Source of the DNA: Streptomyces fuscichromogenes
Lineage (GTDB): Bacteria > Actinomycetota > Actinomycetes > Streptomycetales > Streptomycetaceae
Direction: 5' to 3'
Assembly (NCBI RefSeq): GCF_014645815.1
Contig: NZ_BMML01000012.1
Span: 89,268 to 153,267, forward strand
DNA: 64,000 bases
The translations under genes were made by a program, and so were the position numbers. The notes beneath the pieces were generated by a model. It made no database searches, had not been told where the DNA came from, and saw only the letters and a program-made list of their open reading frames with translations. This document shows, piece after piece, positions 42,254-50,410 of the stretch. Numbering within the stretch: position 1 is the stretch's first letter; each line of letters starts with the position of its first letter.

Positions 42254-43591
42254 TCAGCGCTTGGTGTAGATGAAGCCGACCTTGTCGAGCTCGTCACCGG
42301 CGCGGCCGTGGAAGCCGGCGATCTGCCAGCCCGAGGGTGCGGTCCGGGTCACGCAGTCCGAGGTCGTGGTACCGCCCGCGAGGGTGTTGCCCAGGTTGGT
42401 CGTGAACTTGGCGTAGAAGATCCGCGTGTGGCTGTCCTTGACGCCCTCGCACAGGTACGCCGTCGTCACGTACTCGCTGCTGCCCAGCGTCAGTGAGGAC
42501 GCGGTGCCGCCGGTACCGCCGTGGGTGAGCGTCGTACCGTCGTTGAGGGTGATGCCGACCTGGTCGACACGCGAGCCGCTGCGCAGCGAGATGCTGGTGG
42601 CGCGGGCACCGGCGGCCACCTTGTCGATGTCCTGGTAGTAGTCGCCGTGCGGGCCGCCGAACTGGTCGCTGAGCTGGAAGTTCGCGTTCTGCGACCAGGA
42701 GAAGCCGACCGTGATCGGGTCGTGGTCGGAGAGCATCAGGCCGTCGCTCGTCAGGAACTTGGCGTGCTCGTTGTTGTACGAGGTCGCGTTGAGGTTCACC
42801 AGCTTGCTGCTGCGGTACAGGACCTTGTCCACGACCTCGCAGGTGTTGGGCACGGTCGCCCCGGACTGGTCGCAGACGAGCGCGTCGCTGCCCTTGGCGG
42901 GCGCGCTGCCGCCGCGGATCAGCTGCACCCAGGCGTCGGTGAGCCCGTTGTTCGAGGCGAACTCGGCGATGGTGTCGGCGGTGCGGGTGTAGCGGGTGTT
43001 GGTGTCACCCATCACCACGACGGCGTTGCCTGCCGAGTGAGTGCTGATGAAGGAGGTCAGCTGGCTGAGGTTGTCGGCCCGGGAGGCCTCGTCGCCGTCG
43101 TTCGTGCCCGCGTTGGTGTGCAGGTTGTAGAAGTCGACGTAGACGCCCTCGGCGAGCCGCTCGCGCATGAAGGTGAAGCCCTTCGGCGTGAGGCAGTCCC
43201 CGGAGTCGATCTGGCAGGAGTTCCAGCCGTCCCGCTCGAAGTCGTCCGTGTCCCAGGCGTAGTTGGAAACGGTGTTGAGTCCGCTGCCGATGCCCGCGCC
43301 ACCGCTGGTCGCGGTGCGGTAGGGGTGGGTGTCGGTGGCGTACAGGTACGCGTGGTAGTTGAAGTCCTCCTGGACGTTGACGATGTCGTACGGCGCGATG
43401 CGTGTGCCGATCGCCGTGGTGCTGGTGTCACGCGGGGTGGAGGCGCTGGACAGTGCCGCCGGGAGCCCGGCGACGTTGTACGTGAGCACGCTGAACGTGC
43501 CCGAGGCGGCCGCTGCGGCCGGGGTGGCCGTCGCCGTGAGCCCGCCGAGAGCGGCGACGGCGGCCGCCAGACAGGCAACGAGTCTGCGCAT
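42254..43591 (-). CDS. Secreted endonuclease/exonuclease/phosphatase-fold protein with a C-terminal lectin-like domain
   Basis: The 445-aa product has a Sec signal (start at the MRRLVACL ATG, AGGAGA upstream). A metal-dependent EEP domain follows: FSVLTYNVAGLP, NVQEDFNYH, NLHTNAG, VVMGDTNTRY and a final LSDHDPITVGF, which are the ordered catalytic motifs. The layout resembles bacterial sphingomyelinases and related phosphodiesterases. The last 130 residues (FQLSDQFGGPHGDYYQDIDK, ISLRSGSRVDQVGITLNDG) form a jacalin-like carbohydrate-binding module. It may cleave phospholipids or nucleic acid outside the cell. Confidence 0.85.
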   Translation of the reverse strand: MRRLVACLAAAVAALGGLTATATPAAAAASGTFSVLTYNVAGLPAALSSASTPRDTSTTAIGTRIAPYDIVNVQEDFNYHAYLYATDTHPYRTATSGGAGIGSGLNTVSNYAWDTDDFERDGWNSCQIDSGDCLTPKGFTFMRERLAEGVYVDFYNLHTNAGTNDGDEASRADNLSQLTSFISTHSAGNAVVVMGDTNTRYTRTADTIAEFASNNGLTDAWVQLIRGGSAPAKGSDALVCDQSGATVPNTCEVVDKVLYRSSKLVNLNATSYNNEHAKFLTSDGLMLSDHDPITVGFSWSQNANFQLSDQFGGPHGDYYQDIDKVAAGARATSISLRSGSRVDQVGITLNDGTTLTHGGTGGTASSLTLGSSEYVTTAYLCEGVKDSHTRIFYAKFTTNLGNTLAGGTTTSDCVTRTAPSGWQIAGFHGRAGDELDKVGFIYTKR

Positions 43592-44096
43592 GGGGGTGTC
43601 TCCTACGGGGAGGTGTGCGCTGAGAGTTGTGGGCATGCCAATGAGGCATGGCAAAACGTAGCGGCAAACGCTTTCTTCGGACCCCCTCTTGTTACTAACC
43701 AGTTTGGAAATTCCGGATGACGCCCAGAAGATCGACTTCTGCCGGCGGGTCCGATCGGCCGTTGACTGTTACTCACTTTCGGGTGAGCCGTGCTTCGTTG
43801 CGTGCGCGGCCGGTGGGGCGGGAGGGGTGCCGCAGGCCTTTCCCTGCGGGGCCGGCAAGCCCGGTACGGCGTCAATATCGTGCATTCACCTAATAAATGG
43901 ACGTTACAACCGAGAGTCATAGGAAAGCGAAGGATGCGTAATAGGAGCCGTGTATGTCCCGAACGTCGCACGGCCGGGTTGCAAGGTGTGGATGCGCGGC
44001 CACCCGGCCGCCACTCAGACCGACACACCCCTCGCGGCCTGCGGCTTCGTGTCGCACGCGGCTGGAGTGTGCTCGAACCCTGTGAAGGGGGACCAC
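43592..44096. other. Divergent intergenic region, 505 bp
   Basis: The region holds the promoters of the exported EEP protein and the lamin-tail protein. It is clearly AT-richer than the surroundings at 43660-43750 and 43875-43960. I see no convincing ORF, RNA or repeat in it. Confidence 0.5.
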
Positions 44097-44810
44097 GTGT
44101 CCGTTTCCGTTTCCGTCACCGCCCGTCGTCTCGGTTCCGCCGCCGCCGTGGCGGCCGCCCTGGTGGGTGCCGCGGCCCTGCCGGCCGTGGCGGCCGCGGC
44201 GCACCCGTCGCCGTCGCACCGGGACGGGGTCGTCATCAGCGCCGTGCGGCACGACGTACAGGGCCGCGGGATCTTCTCCGGCCGCGCGCTGAACCGGGAG
44301 TGGGTGGACGTCACCAACAACGCGCGCCGGGACGTGAACCTCAGCGGTTGGACGCTGTCGGACGCCGACGGCCACAGCTACACCTTCCGCCACTACCGGC
44401 TGGAGGGTGGCGCCACGGTCCGGGTCCACACCGGGGAGGGCCGGGACACCGCGACGGACCTGTACCAGGACCGCCGCTCCTCCGTGTGGAACCACGACGC
44501 CGACACCGCCACCCTGCGCAACGACCGCGGGCGTTACGTCGACTCCGCCTCCTGGGGCCTGAACCACCACCGTGACATGGACGACCGGCACGCCGTCGGC
44601 CACCGCGACGGCGGCGACCGGAACGTCCCCGGCCACCGTGACGGGGACCAGCGGAACGTCCCCGGGCACCGTGACGGGGACCAGCGGAACGTCCCCGGGC
44701 ACCGTGACGGGGACCAGCGGAACGCCCCTGGGCACCGTGACGGCGGCGACCGCAACACCTCCGGGCACCGTGACGGGGACGAGCGGAACACCTCCGGGCA
44801 CCGTCGCTGA
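44097..44810 (+). CDS. Secreted lamin-tail-domain protein with C-terminal 11-residue repeats
   Basis: The 237-aa product starts at a GTG with GGGGG upstream. A signal peptide (AALVGAAALPAVAAAAHPS) is followed by a lamin-tail (LTD) beta-sandwich: VVISAVRHDVQGRG, NREWVDVTNNARRDVNLSGW, LSDADGHSYTF, WNHDADTATLRNDRGRYVDSASW. Bacterial LTD proteins are usually exported and often attached to nucleases or surface proteins. From residue 168 the chain is made of six tandem GHRDG-D-RN-P units ending GHRR. The repeats are highly hydrophilic, rich in His and Arg, and could bind metal or anionic polymer. Confidence 0.82.
   Translation: MSVSVSVTARRLGSAAAVAAALVGAAALPAVAAAAHPSPSHRDGVVISAVRHDVQGRGIFSGRALNREWVDVTNNARRDVNLSGWTLSDADGHSYTFRHYRLEGGATVRVHTGEGRDTATDLYQDRRSSVWNHDADTATLRNDRGRYVDSASWGLNHHRDMDDRHAVGHRDGGDRNVPGHRDGDQRNVPGHRDGDQRNVPGHRDGDQRNAPGHRDGGDRNTSGHRDGDERNTSGHRR
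44598..44795 (+). repeat. Six tandem 33-bp repeats in the lamin-tail gene
   Basis: Each unit encodes GHRDG(D/G)(Q/D/E)RN(V/T/A)(P/S). Units start at 44598, 44631, 44664, 44697, 44730 and 44763, and a partial copy ends the gene. Units 2, 3 and 4 are nearly identical at DNA level, so the expansion is recent. Confidence 0.92.
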
Positions 44811-44881
44811 CACGTGGGACGTCCGCCGTCAGGCTCCCTCGGGGGGTCTGGCGGCGGAGGCGTGCCGGAGCGGCGCGGGTG

Positions 44882-45838
44882 TCAGCCCCGGACGACGGGT
44901 CCGCTCACCGTGGACGTGAAGACGGTCTCGCCGTCCTGCACGCCGGTGACGTCGACGGTCGCGGTGCCGTCGTTTCCGGCCGTCACCCCGGTGACGTCGA
45001 TCCAGCAGGGGCTGTCGAGCTCGGCATAGCGGTGGAACGACGTGGACGTGCTCGCGGGGATCAGTCCGCGAGGCGCCAGGCGGGCGCAGGCGGCCTGCCG
45101 GGCGCCCTCCATCAGGACCATGCCGGGCAGGTGGTCGCCGTCGTGGTCGAAGAGGATCGGGTGGTCCAGGTCCGGAGTGAGCAGCCACCGGTCCGGTGCG
45201 TCGGTGGCGGTCAGTACCACGTCGGCGGGGGAGGTGCGGCCCACGGCGGCCGGCGGCATCGGGTCGGCCTCGACGATCGGGCCGGCCGAAGTCCCCCGTC
45301 TTCCGGTCCGGTTGGCGCGCAGCCGGACGTAGACGGGCGGCGAGACGATGGAGTACCGGCCCTCCCCGTGGGCCACGGTCAGGCCGTCCCGGCGCAGGAC
45401 GAACCCGATGCCCATCCGGCGCGTGGACGCCCGGCCGTGCGGTGCGGAGTCCGGGCAGGCCACGTCGAGTGCGAAGTCGGTGGGGCGGGAGGCGATCCGC
45501 AGCCGGTCCAGATCGGTGTGGCAGCTGAGCGACCAGAGCACGAAGTGATGGCCGAGGGGTACGCCGTGTTCCGCGTGCGTGACGAACATGCCGGCCTGTC
45601 GAAACGTCTCTGCGGCCTGCAGCGGGTCATGGCTCGAACCGTCGGCGCTGTTGAAGAACGTGTGGGCGCGGGGCCACTGTCCGGTGAGGGAGAAGTGCAG
45701 TCCGTCGTCCTGGGCGGTGCAGCCGCTGAGGAAGACCTCGGCCAGGGACGCCCGGTGGACGTACTCCTTGGGGACCGTGGTGGTCAGCCGGGACAGTGCG
45801 GGCAGACCGACTCCGATCGCGCTGGCGGACAGGCTCAT
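44882..45838 (-). CDS. AfsA/ScbA-type gamma-butyrolactone (or butenolide) synthase
   Basis: The 318-aa protein has two AfsA hot-dog domains. The first contains FNSADGSSHDPLQAAETFRQ and HHFVLWSLSC. The second carries ILFDHDGDHLPGMVLMEGAR, the family's hallmark. AfsA proteins join a beta-ketoacyl chain to dihydroxyacetone phosphate, the first step in making A-factor, SCB, methylenomycin furan or butenolide hormones. The ATG at 45838 has GGGGG 7 bases upstream; a TTG six bases earlier is weaker. It is divergent from the HAD-SDR pair, with an ARE-like operator near its start, so it is probably repressed by the receptor encoded nearby. Confidence 0.92.
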   Translation of the reverse strand: MSLSASAIGVGLPALSRLTTTVPKEYVHRASLAEVFLSGCTAQDDGLHFSLTGQWPRAHTFFNSADGSSHDPLQAAETFRQAGMFVTHAEHGVPLGHHFVLWSLSCHTDLDRLRIASRPTDFALDVACPDSAPHGRASTRRMGIGFVLRRDGLTVAHGEGRYSIVSPPVYVRLRANRTGRRGTSAGPIVEADPMPPAAVGRTSPADVVLTATDAPDRWLLTPDLDHPILFDHDGDHLPGMVLMEGARQAACARLAPRGLIPASTSTSFHRYAELDSPCWIDVTGVTAGNDGTATVDVTGVQDGETVFTSTVSGPVVRG

Positions 45839-46232
45839 CGGCAACCCCCGTCGGAAAGCTCTTCGTTGGCTTGAAGCTCTGTTCGACGCCTATAAGATAC
45901 GGACCTACCGGTTTTCTCGGGTCGGCCACCGGGTAAAGGATTCACCAAGCGTGGTGCGACTCGATCCATGCATGACTCCGCTCAGTGGTTGCCCGGACAC
46001 GTATTTTTGCGCTCGACGATGCGGAATGCACGGCGAAAAACGGACCAAGTGGCAGATGTCGACGGCGTCTTGTCGACGGCACCGGGATCCGGACCGCCCT
46101 GGCGGAAACCAGTGCGACGGTCTCTTTCGGCCAGATTCCCCGGCAGGGAGCCCGTCTGACGCGGTGCCAGAACCCTGCCCCTCCTCGACAGCCCCTGCAT
46201 GATTGTCGAACGGACTGCGAGAGGGAGACCCG
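45839..46232. other. Divergent regulatory region of the GBL cassette
   Basis: These 394 bp separate the synthase from the HAD gene. Besides the ARE-like site at 45897-45917 I see no second full match. The remainder shows no convincing ORF; it probably carries the HAD promoter in the AT-richer part around 46000-46060. Confidence 0.5.
45897..45917. promoter_or_regulatory. ARE-like operator in the afsA-type/HAD divergent region
   Basis: The site reads ATAC-GG-ACC-TAC-CGGTTT-TCT, matching the autoregulatory-element pattern bound by ArpA/ScbR-type receptors (A-W-A-C-N2-A-C-C-N3-CGGTTT). It overlaps AT-rich -10-like sequence (TATCTT on the minus strand) 59 bp before the synthase start. Confidence 0.65.
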
Positions 46233-46976
46233 ATGGAACCACTGCGCACCCTGCGCCTCGCCGCCGTCAACATCGACGGCGTCCTGCTCGACGACAGTTT
46301 CAGTCCCGTCCTGCACCGCCTCGTCCTCAAGTACGGCGGCACGTACACCCGGGAACTGGAACAGCGGCTCTTCTCGCAGTCCCGGCTCGCGGCCGCGAAG
46401 GTGCTGCTGGAGGAGACGGGGGCCGGGGTGAGCGAGCAGGAGGCCGTCGCCGACTACTTCGCCGAGCGCGAGCACTACCTGCGCGACCACCCCGTCCACA
46501 CCCTCGACGGCGCCGAGGAACTCCTGCACCGGCTGCGCGCCCTGGGTCTGGACGTCATCTGCTACGGCGGCCTCGGCGAGGACCACTTCCAGCGCCATCT
46601 CGGCGCCTGGGAGCACCTGTTCACCGCACCCCACTACATCTGCACCGACGAGATCCGCCCCGGCATCCGGGAGATCGTCCGGGACCGCTTCGGCCTCGAC
46701 TACCACCAGGTGCTCTTCATCGACGACGTCGCCCGTTTCGCCGCTCACGCCCGTGACCTGGACGTGCCCTTCGTCGGTCGGCCCAGTACCTTCGAACACG
46801 GCTTCCAGCCGGTGCTGATGCGCGAACTCGGCGTCCGGCACCTGGTCGGTGGCCTCGCCGAGATCGACGAGGAGCGCCTGCGCGCCCTCGACCGCGAGGC
46901 CGGGTCGGGCACCGTCTGGCAGCCCGCCGGCTCGCTTTCCGGCCCGCTTTCCGGCCCGCGTGAGGTGACCGGGTGA
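46233..46976 (+). CDS. HAD-superfamily protein of the GBL cassette, motif I Asp replaced
   Basis: The 247-aa protein has the HAD layout: motif I region RLAAVNIDGVLLDDSFSPVL (residues about 7-26), a helical cap, the strand DVICYGGLGEDHF, and the acidic motif IV VLFIDDVARFAAHA. In active HAD phosphatases motif I is DxD with the first Asp as nucleophile; here that place is Asn (N-I-D). A HAD phosphatase gene (mmfP) accompanies the afsA-like mmfL in the methylenomycin furan locus, so a hormone role is likely by context. GAGGGA precedes the ATG. It overlaps the SDR start as GTGA. Confidence 0.85.
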   Translation: MEPLRTLRLAAVNIDGVLLDDSFSPVLHRLVLKYGGTYTRELEQRLFSQSRLAAAKVLLEETGAGVSEQEAVADYFAEREHYLRDHPVHTLDGAEELLHRLRALGLDVICYGGLGEDHFQRHLGAWEHLFTAPHYICTDEIRPGIREIVRDRFGLDYHQVLFIDDVARFAAHARDLDVPFVGRPSTFEHGFQPVLMRELGVRHLVGGLAEIDEERLRALDREAGSGTVWQPAGSLSGPLSGPREVTG

Positions 46977-47743
46977 CCGTGGGGGAGGGAGCCGCACTGG
47001 CGGGCCGGGTGGCTCTCATCACCGGCGCCAGCAGCGGCATCGGGGCCGCCGCGGCCCGGGTGTTCGCCCGGCAGGGGGCCACCGTCGTGCTCGCCGCCCG
47101 CCGCGAGGACAGGCTCAGCGAGCTCGCCGCCGAACTGCGCGCCCGGGGCGCCGAGGCGAGCCACCGCACCCTGGACGTCCGTGACGGCGAACAGGTGCGG
47201 CGGACCGTCGAGTTCACCGTCGAGCGGTACGGCCGCCTCGACGCCGCCTTCAACAACGCCGGCGTCGCCCTTCCGAGGACCCCGATGCACCTCATCGACG
47301 ACACCGACTACGACCGGGTCACCGAGACCAACCTGCGCGGCGTGTGGAACTGTCTGCGACACGAGATCACGGCCATGCTGGAGACCGGCGGCGCCATCGT
47401 CAACACCAGCAGTGTCGGCGGCCTGGTCGCGTCCTCCACGGCCGCTCCCTACATCGCCTCCAAGCACGCGGTGATCGGACTGACCAAGGCCGCCGCCGTC
47501 GAGTACGCCCCGCACCGCATCCGCGTGAACGCCATCGCCCCGGGTCTGACCCGCTCCGAGATGATCGACGACTGGTTCGCCAGGTCGCCGGAGAACGAGG
47601 CGCGCGCCCACCGCTCCGCCCCGCAGGCCCGCGCCGCCGATCCGGAGGAGGTCGCGGAGGCCGCCGCCTGGCTGTGCAGTGACAAGGCGAGCTTCGTCAC
47701 GGGTGCCACACTTACCGTGGACGGTGGGCGCACCGCCTGGTGA
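46973..47743 (+). CDS. SDR-family NAD(P)-dependent reductase of the GBL cassette
   Basis: The 256-aa short-chain dehydrogenase has TGASSGIG at residues 17-24, NNAG at about 94, the catalytic Ser in VNTSSVGG, and the Tyr/Lys pair YIASK at about residue 162. The C-terminal GATLTVDGG is typical. Reductases encoded next to AfsA homologues (BarS1, ScbB) reduce the 6-keto or butenolide group in hormone assembly, and this gene is translationally coupled to the HAD gene beside an AfsA gene, so the same role is likely. It is the last of the two-gene run; the receptor follows 189 bp later. Confidence 0.9.
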   Translation: MTVGEGAALAGRVALITGASSGIGAAAARVFARQGATVVLAARREDRLSELAAELRARGAEASHRTLDVRDGEQVRRTVEFTVERYGRLDAAFNNAGVALPRTPMHLIDDTDYDRVTETNLRGVWNCLRHEITAMLETGGAIVNTSSVGGLVASSTAAPYIASKHAVIGLTKAAAVEYAPHRIRVNAIAPGLTRSEMIDDWFARSPENEARAHRSAPQARAADPEEVAEAAAWLCSDKASFVTGATLTVDGGRTAW

Positions 47744-47891
47744 ACTGCCCGGCAGGACCCGCACCGACGCCCCGGCTCCGGCACCGGACACCGGTGCGGG
47801 AGAGGGGAGTGGGACGGGGGCGGAAGGGCGGTGGGACCGGCCGGGAATCGGTTCTGCGCAGCCGAAATACCGACCCCCGATTGGGGTAAGG

Positions 47892-47915
47892 TACGTCACG
47901 TCCGGTTTTGTTTTG
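47892..47915 (+). promoter_or_regulatory. ARE-like operator before the receptor gene
   Basis: GTAC-GT-CAC-GTC-CGGTTTTGTTTT fits the right half of the ARE consensus closely and the left half loosely. It is 18 bp before the start codon, where binding would block the receptor's own expression, the usual autoregulation. Confidence 0.65.
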
Positions 47916-47932
47916 ACCGAGGAGGGGTCCCC

Positions 47933-48598
47933 ATGGTGCGTCAGGAGCGTGCGATTCGGACCCGACGCGCTGTTGTCGAGGCCGCGGCGGCCGTCTTCGC
48001 CGAGCGCGGATACACGGCGGCGACGATCGCCGAGATCCTCGAGCGGGCCGGAGTCACCAAGGGAGCCCTGTACTTCCACTTCGACTCCAAGGAAGCGCTC
48101 GCGCGCGGCGTGATCAACGCCCAGATCAGCGACGACTACTGGGTGCCGCGCGAGCTGAAGCTCCAGGAGTGGGTGGACATCGGCATGACGCTGGCCCACC
48201 GGATCCCCAAGGAGGTCATCCTCCTCGCCGGTATACGGCTGTCCGCCGACATCCAGGGGCGCTCCCTGTTCGGCAGCGCGTGGCCGGCCTGGACCCAGTT
48301 GGTGACGGACAAGCTCGTGGAGGCCAAGGCGCGCGGCGAGGTGCTGCCGCACGTCACGCCGCGCGAGACCGCCGAATGCTTCCTCGGGGCCTGGATCGGG
48401 ACCCAGTTCATGTCCGAGGTGGTCTCCGACTGGACCGATCTCAACGACCGCATCTCCGTCCTCTACAACCACGTCCTGCCGGCCATAGCCACTCCCGCCG
48501 CCCTGATCCGGCTGGACACCGCCCCCGACCGGGGCGCCCGGGTCGTCGAGGAAGTCGAACGTCAGCAGCGGGAATCGCCCGTGCCCACCGAGGCCTGA
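47933..48598 (+). CDS. ArpA/ScbR-type gamma-butyrolactone receptor (TetR family)
   Basis: The 221-aa repressor has an N-terminal TetR helix-turn-helix (TIAEILERAGVTKGALYFHF) followed by DSKEALARGV, close to the wording of ArpA, CprB and ScbR. The ligand domain retains the conserved Trp region (FGSAWPAWTQLVTDKLVEA). It should sit on ARE sites and leave them when the lactone binds. The gene has a strong GAGGAGG site before ATG and an ARE-like site in its leader. The AfsA-type synthase is 2 kb away, so it is the likely partner. Confidence 0.9.
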   Translation: MVRQERAIRTRRAVVEAAAAVFAERGYTAATIAEILERAGVTKGALYFHFDSKEALARGVINAQISDDYWVPRELKLQEWVDIGMTLAHRIPKEVILLAGIRLSADIQGRSLFGSAWPAWTQLVTDKLVEAKARGEVLPHVTPRETAECFLGAWIGTQFMSEVVSDWTDLNDRISVLYNHVLPAIATPAALIRLDTAPDRGARVVEEVERQQRESPVPTEA

Positions 48599-48606
48599 CC
48601 AGCCTC

Positions 48607-48633
48607 GTACCAAACCGCCTGCCTGGTTTGTTC
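48607..48633 (+). promoter_or_regulatory. ARE-like palindrome before the second TetR gene
   Basis: GTACCAAACCGCC and GCCTGGTTTGTTC form an imperfect inverted repeat just 8 bp after the receptor stop. It is the most symmetric ARE-like site in the cassette and would control the downstream TetR gene. Confidence 0.65.
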
Positions 48634-48816
48634 ACCTCCCGGAGGCCGCGAACCGGTCGGCGTGCAGGGGCTGTCCGAGCAGCCCTGACCCAGCCAGACA
48701 CCGACGAACCTACCAATCGTGCTGTTTTCTATGGTTCTCGAATTCGGAAGGTCGCAGGCCCGGCGCGAACCGGGCCGTCCGCGTTCCGGATTCGCCCGGA
48801 TCAACAGGGGGACGCG

Positions 48817-49431
48817 ATGGTCAAGCAGCTCCGGGCGGCCCGAACCCGCCAGGCCCTCGTTCTTGCCGCGGCCGAGGTCTTCGCCGCCGACGGATACGCA
48901 CTGGCCTCGCTGCCCGCGATCTGCCGGCGGGCGGGGGTGAGCACCGGGGCGCTGCACTTCCATTTTCCCAGCAAGGACGCCCTCGCCATCGAGGTGGAGA
49001 GCGCAGCCCGGCGGTCCGTGGAGCAACTGGTCGCCGACCGGCGGCCGTCGGCCCCCTCCGCACTGCACCTGCTGGTCACGGTGACCCGGGAGGTCCTGGC
49101 CGAGGTCGCGGTCGACGTCGTCGTCCGCGCGGGCTTCAAGCTGAGCGTGGACCCCTCCCGCAAGAACGGTGCGGGCTTCGGCTGCTGGTGGCGTGCCTGG
49201 GTGTGCGAGGAACTGCTCCGTGCCCAGCGGGCGGGGGAGCTGGCCGACGGGGTGTCCCCCGACCGGGTGGCCGCGGTGATAGTCGCCGCCACGGTCGGCT
49301 TCGAGGTGCTCGGCGCGCAGGACCGCGATCGCATCCCACCCCGGCACGTGGAGCAGTTCTGGTCCCTGGTACTCCCGCAACTGGCGGCGCACGGCCACCA
49401 GTTCGCGGGTGTCGCGCTCTCCGACTCCTGA
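48817..49431 (+). CDS. TetR-family regulator, candidate pseudo-GBL receptor
   Basis: The 204-aa protein is related to the receptor: its HTH reads SLPAICRRAGVSTGALHFHF, followed by PSKDALAIEV, and the Trp-containing segment appears as GFGCWWRAWVCEELLRA. In Streptomyces a second homologue next to the receptor is often a pseudo-receptor (ScbR2, JadR2, TylQ type) that binds antibiotics or intermediates instead of the hormone. That assignment is by context only. AGGGGG lies before the ATG. The gene is followed by a SARP activator gene. Confidence 0.8.
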   Translation: MVKQLRAARTRQALVLAAAEVFAADGYALASLPAICRRAGVSTGALHFHFPSKDALAIEVESAARRSVEQLVADRRPSAPSALHLLVTVTREVLAEVAVDVVVRAGFKLSVDPSRKNGAGFGCWWRAWVCEELLRAQRAGELADGVSPDRVAAVIVAATVGFEVLGAQDRDRIPPRHVEQFWSLVLPQLAAHGHQFAGVALSDS

Positions 49432-49469
49432 TCCGTGGTCAGGGACGCGCCAACCGGCCGGAGTCGGGT

Positions 49470-49498
49470 TTGACAAACCGTCCGCGCCGTTTTTGACT
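49470..49498 (+). promoter_or_regulatory. Promoter with overlapping ARE-like operator before SARP 1
   Basis: TTGACA (49470-49475) and TTGACT (49493-49498) are 17 bp apart. The same stretch reads GACAAACCGTC...CCGTTTTTGAC, an ARE-like imperfect palindrome. A receptor bound here would cover both promoter boxes. It aligns almost base for base with the SARP 2 promoter at 53359-53387. Confidence 0.65.
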
Positions 49499-49555
49499 CG
49501 GGGGCCCAGGAATCGCCCCGTGCCACCCACGGTGGCCGACGAGCAGGGGTACGGC

Positions 49556-50380
49556 ATGGACATCGGCATACTCGGCGCTCTCGACGTACGTCAGAACGAG
49601 GTCTCCATCACCCCGACCGCGCCCAAGCCGCGTCGGGTGCTCGCCGTGCTCGCGCTGCACGCGGACCGGGCGGTGGCCGTCGGCACGCTGACCGAGGAAC
49701 TCTGGGGGCGACATCCGCCGCGCAGCGCACGCCCCACCCTCCAGACGTACATCATGCACCTGCGCGACCTCATCGCCGCCGCGCTGGAAGGGGCCGGTGG
49801 CGGGGCGGGTGCGCGCACCGCCAAGCAGGTCCTGCGCACCGTACCCGGCGGCTATCTCCTGGACGGAGGTGAAGGGACCAGCGACGTCCGGGAGTTCGAG
49901 CGGATCGCCGACTCCGGATACCGGGCGAGGGAGGCCGGGGACCAGCCCGAGGCCGCCCGGCTGCTGCGCGCCGCGCTCGGCCTGTGGCGAGGGCCGGCCC
50001 TGGCCGACATCTCCCCCGGGGAGTACCTGAACACCTGGATCCGGGCACTGTCGGAGAGCCGGCTGTGCGCGCTGGACCAGCGCATCAAGGCCGACCTGGA
50101 ACTCGGCCGGCACCGCGAACTGATCGCCGAACTCACCGTGTTGGCCGCCCGGCACCCCACTCACGAGAGCCTGTGCGGCCAGCTCATGCTCGCCCTGCAC
50201 CGCTCGGGCCGCCGGAGCGACGCCCTGGACGCCTACCGGCGACTGCACACCACCCTGGTACGCGACCAGGGCCTGGAGCCCTCGGCCGCGCTGGGCAGGA
50301 TACGGCAGTCGGTGCTGGCGGCCCCGGCCGACGACGCCCCGGCGCCGGGCAGGGCGGACCCGCTCGCCAGAACCGGCTGA
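49556..50380 (+). CDS. SARP-family pathway activator 1
   Basis: The 274-aa protein starts MDIGILGALDVRQNEVSI at the ATG after AGGGG. It has an OmpR-like winged helix (PKPRRVLAVLALHADRAV, LTEELWGRHPPRSARPTLQT, LRTVPGGYLLDG) and a bacterial transcriptional activator domain (BTAD) with TPR-like helices (residues about 100-245). SARPs switch on antibiotic biosynthesis gene clusters. The promoter carries an ARE-like site, so it is a likely direct target of the hormone receptor. Confidence 0.9.
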   Translation: MDIGILGALDVRQNEVSITPTAPKPRRVLAVLALHADRAVAVGTLTEELWGRHPPRSARPTLQTYIMHLRDLIAAALEGAGGGAGARTAKQVLRTVPGGYLLDGGEGTSDVREFERIADSGYRAREAGDQPEAARLLRAALGLWRGPALADISPGEYLNTWIRALSESRLCALDQRIKADLELGRHRELIAELTVLAARHPTHESLCGQLMLALHRSGRRSDALDAYRRLHTTLVRDQGLEPSAALGRIRQSVLAAPADDAPAPGRADPLARTG

Positions 50381-50410
50381 CGGGCCCGCCAGAAGCGGCC
50401 GACCGGCTCG

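Noticed and set aside
45942..46997. Minus-strand frame of 351 codons across the HAD gene and its upstream region
   Set aside because: It is antisense to the HAD gene with no recognisable domain; the HAD protein has clear motifs and a ribosome site.
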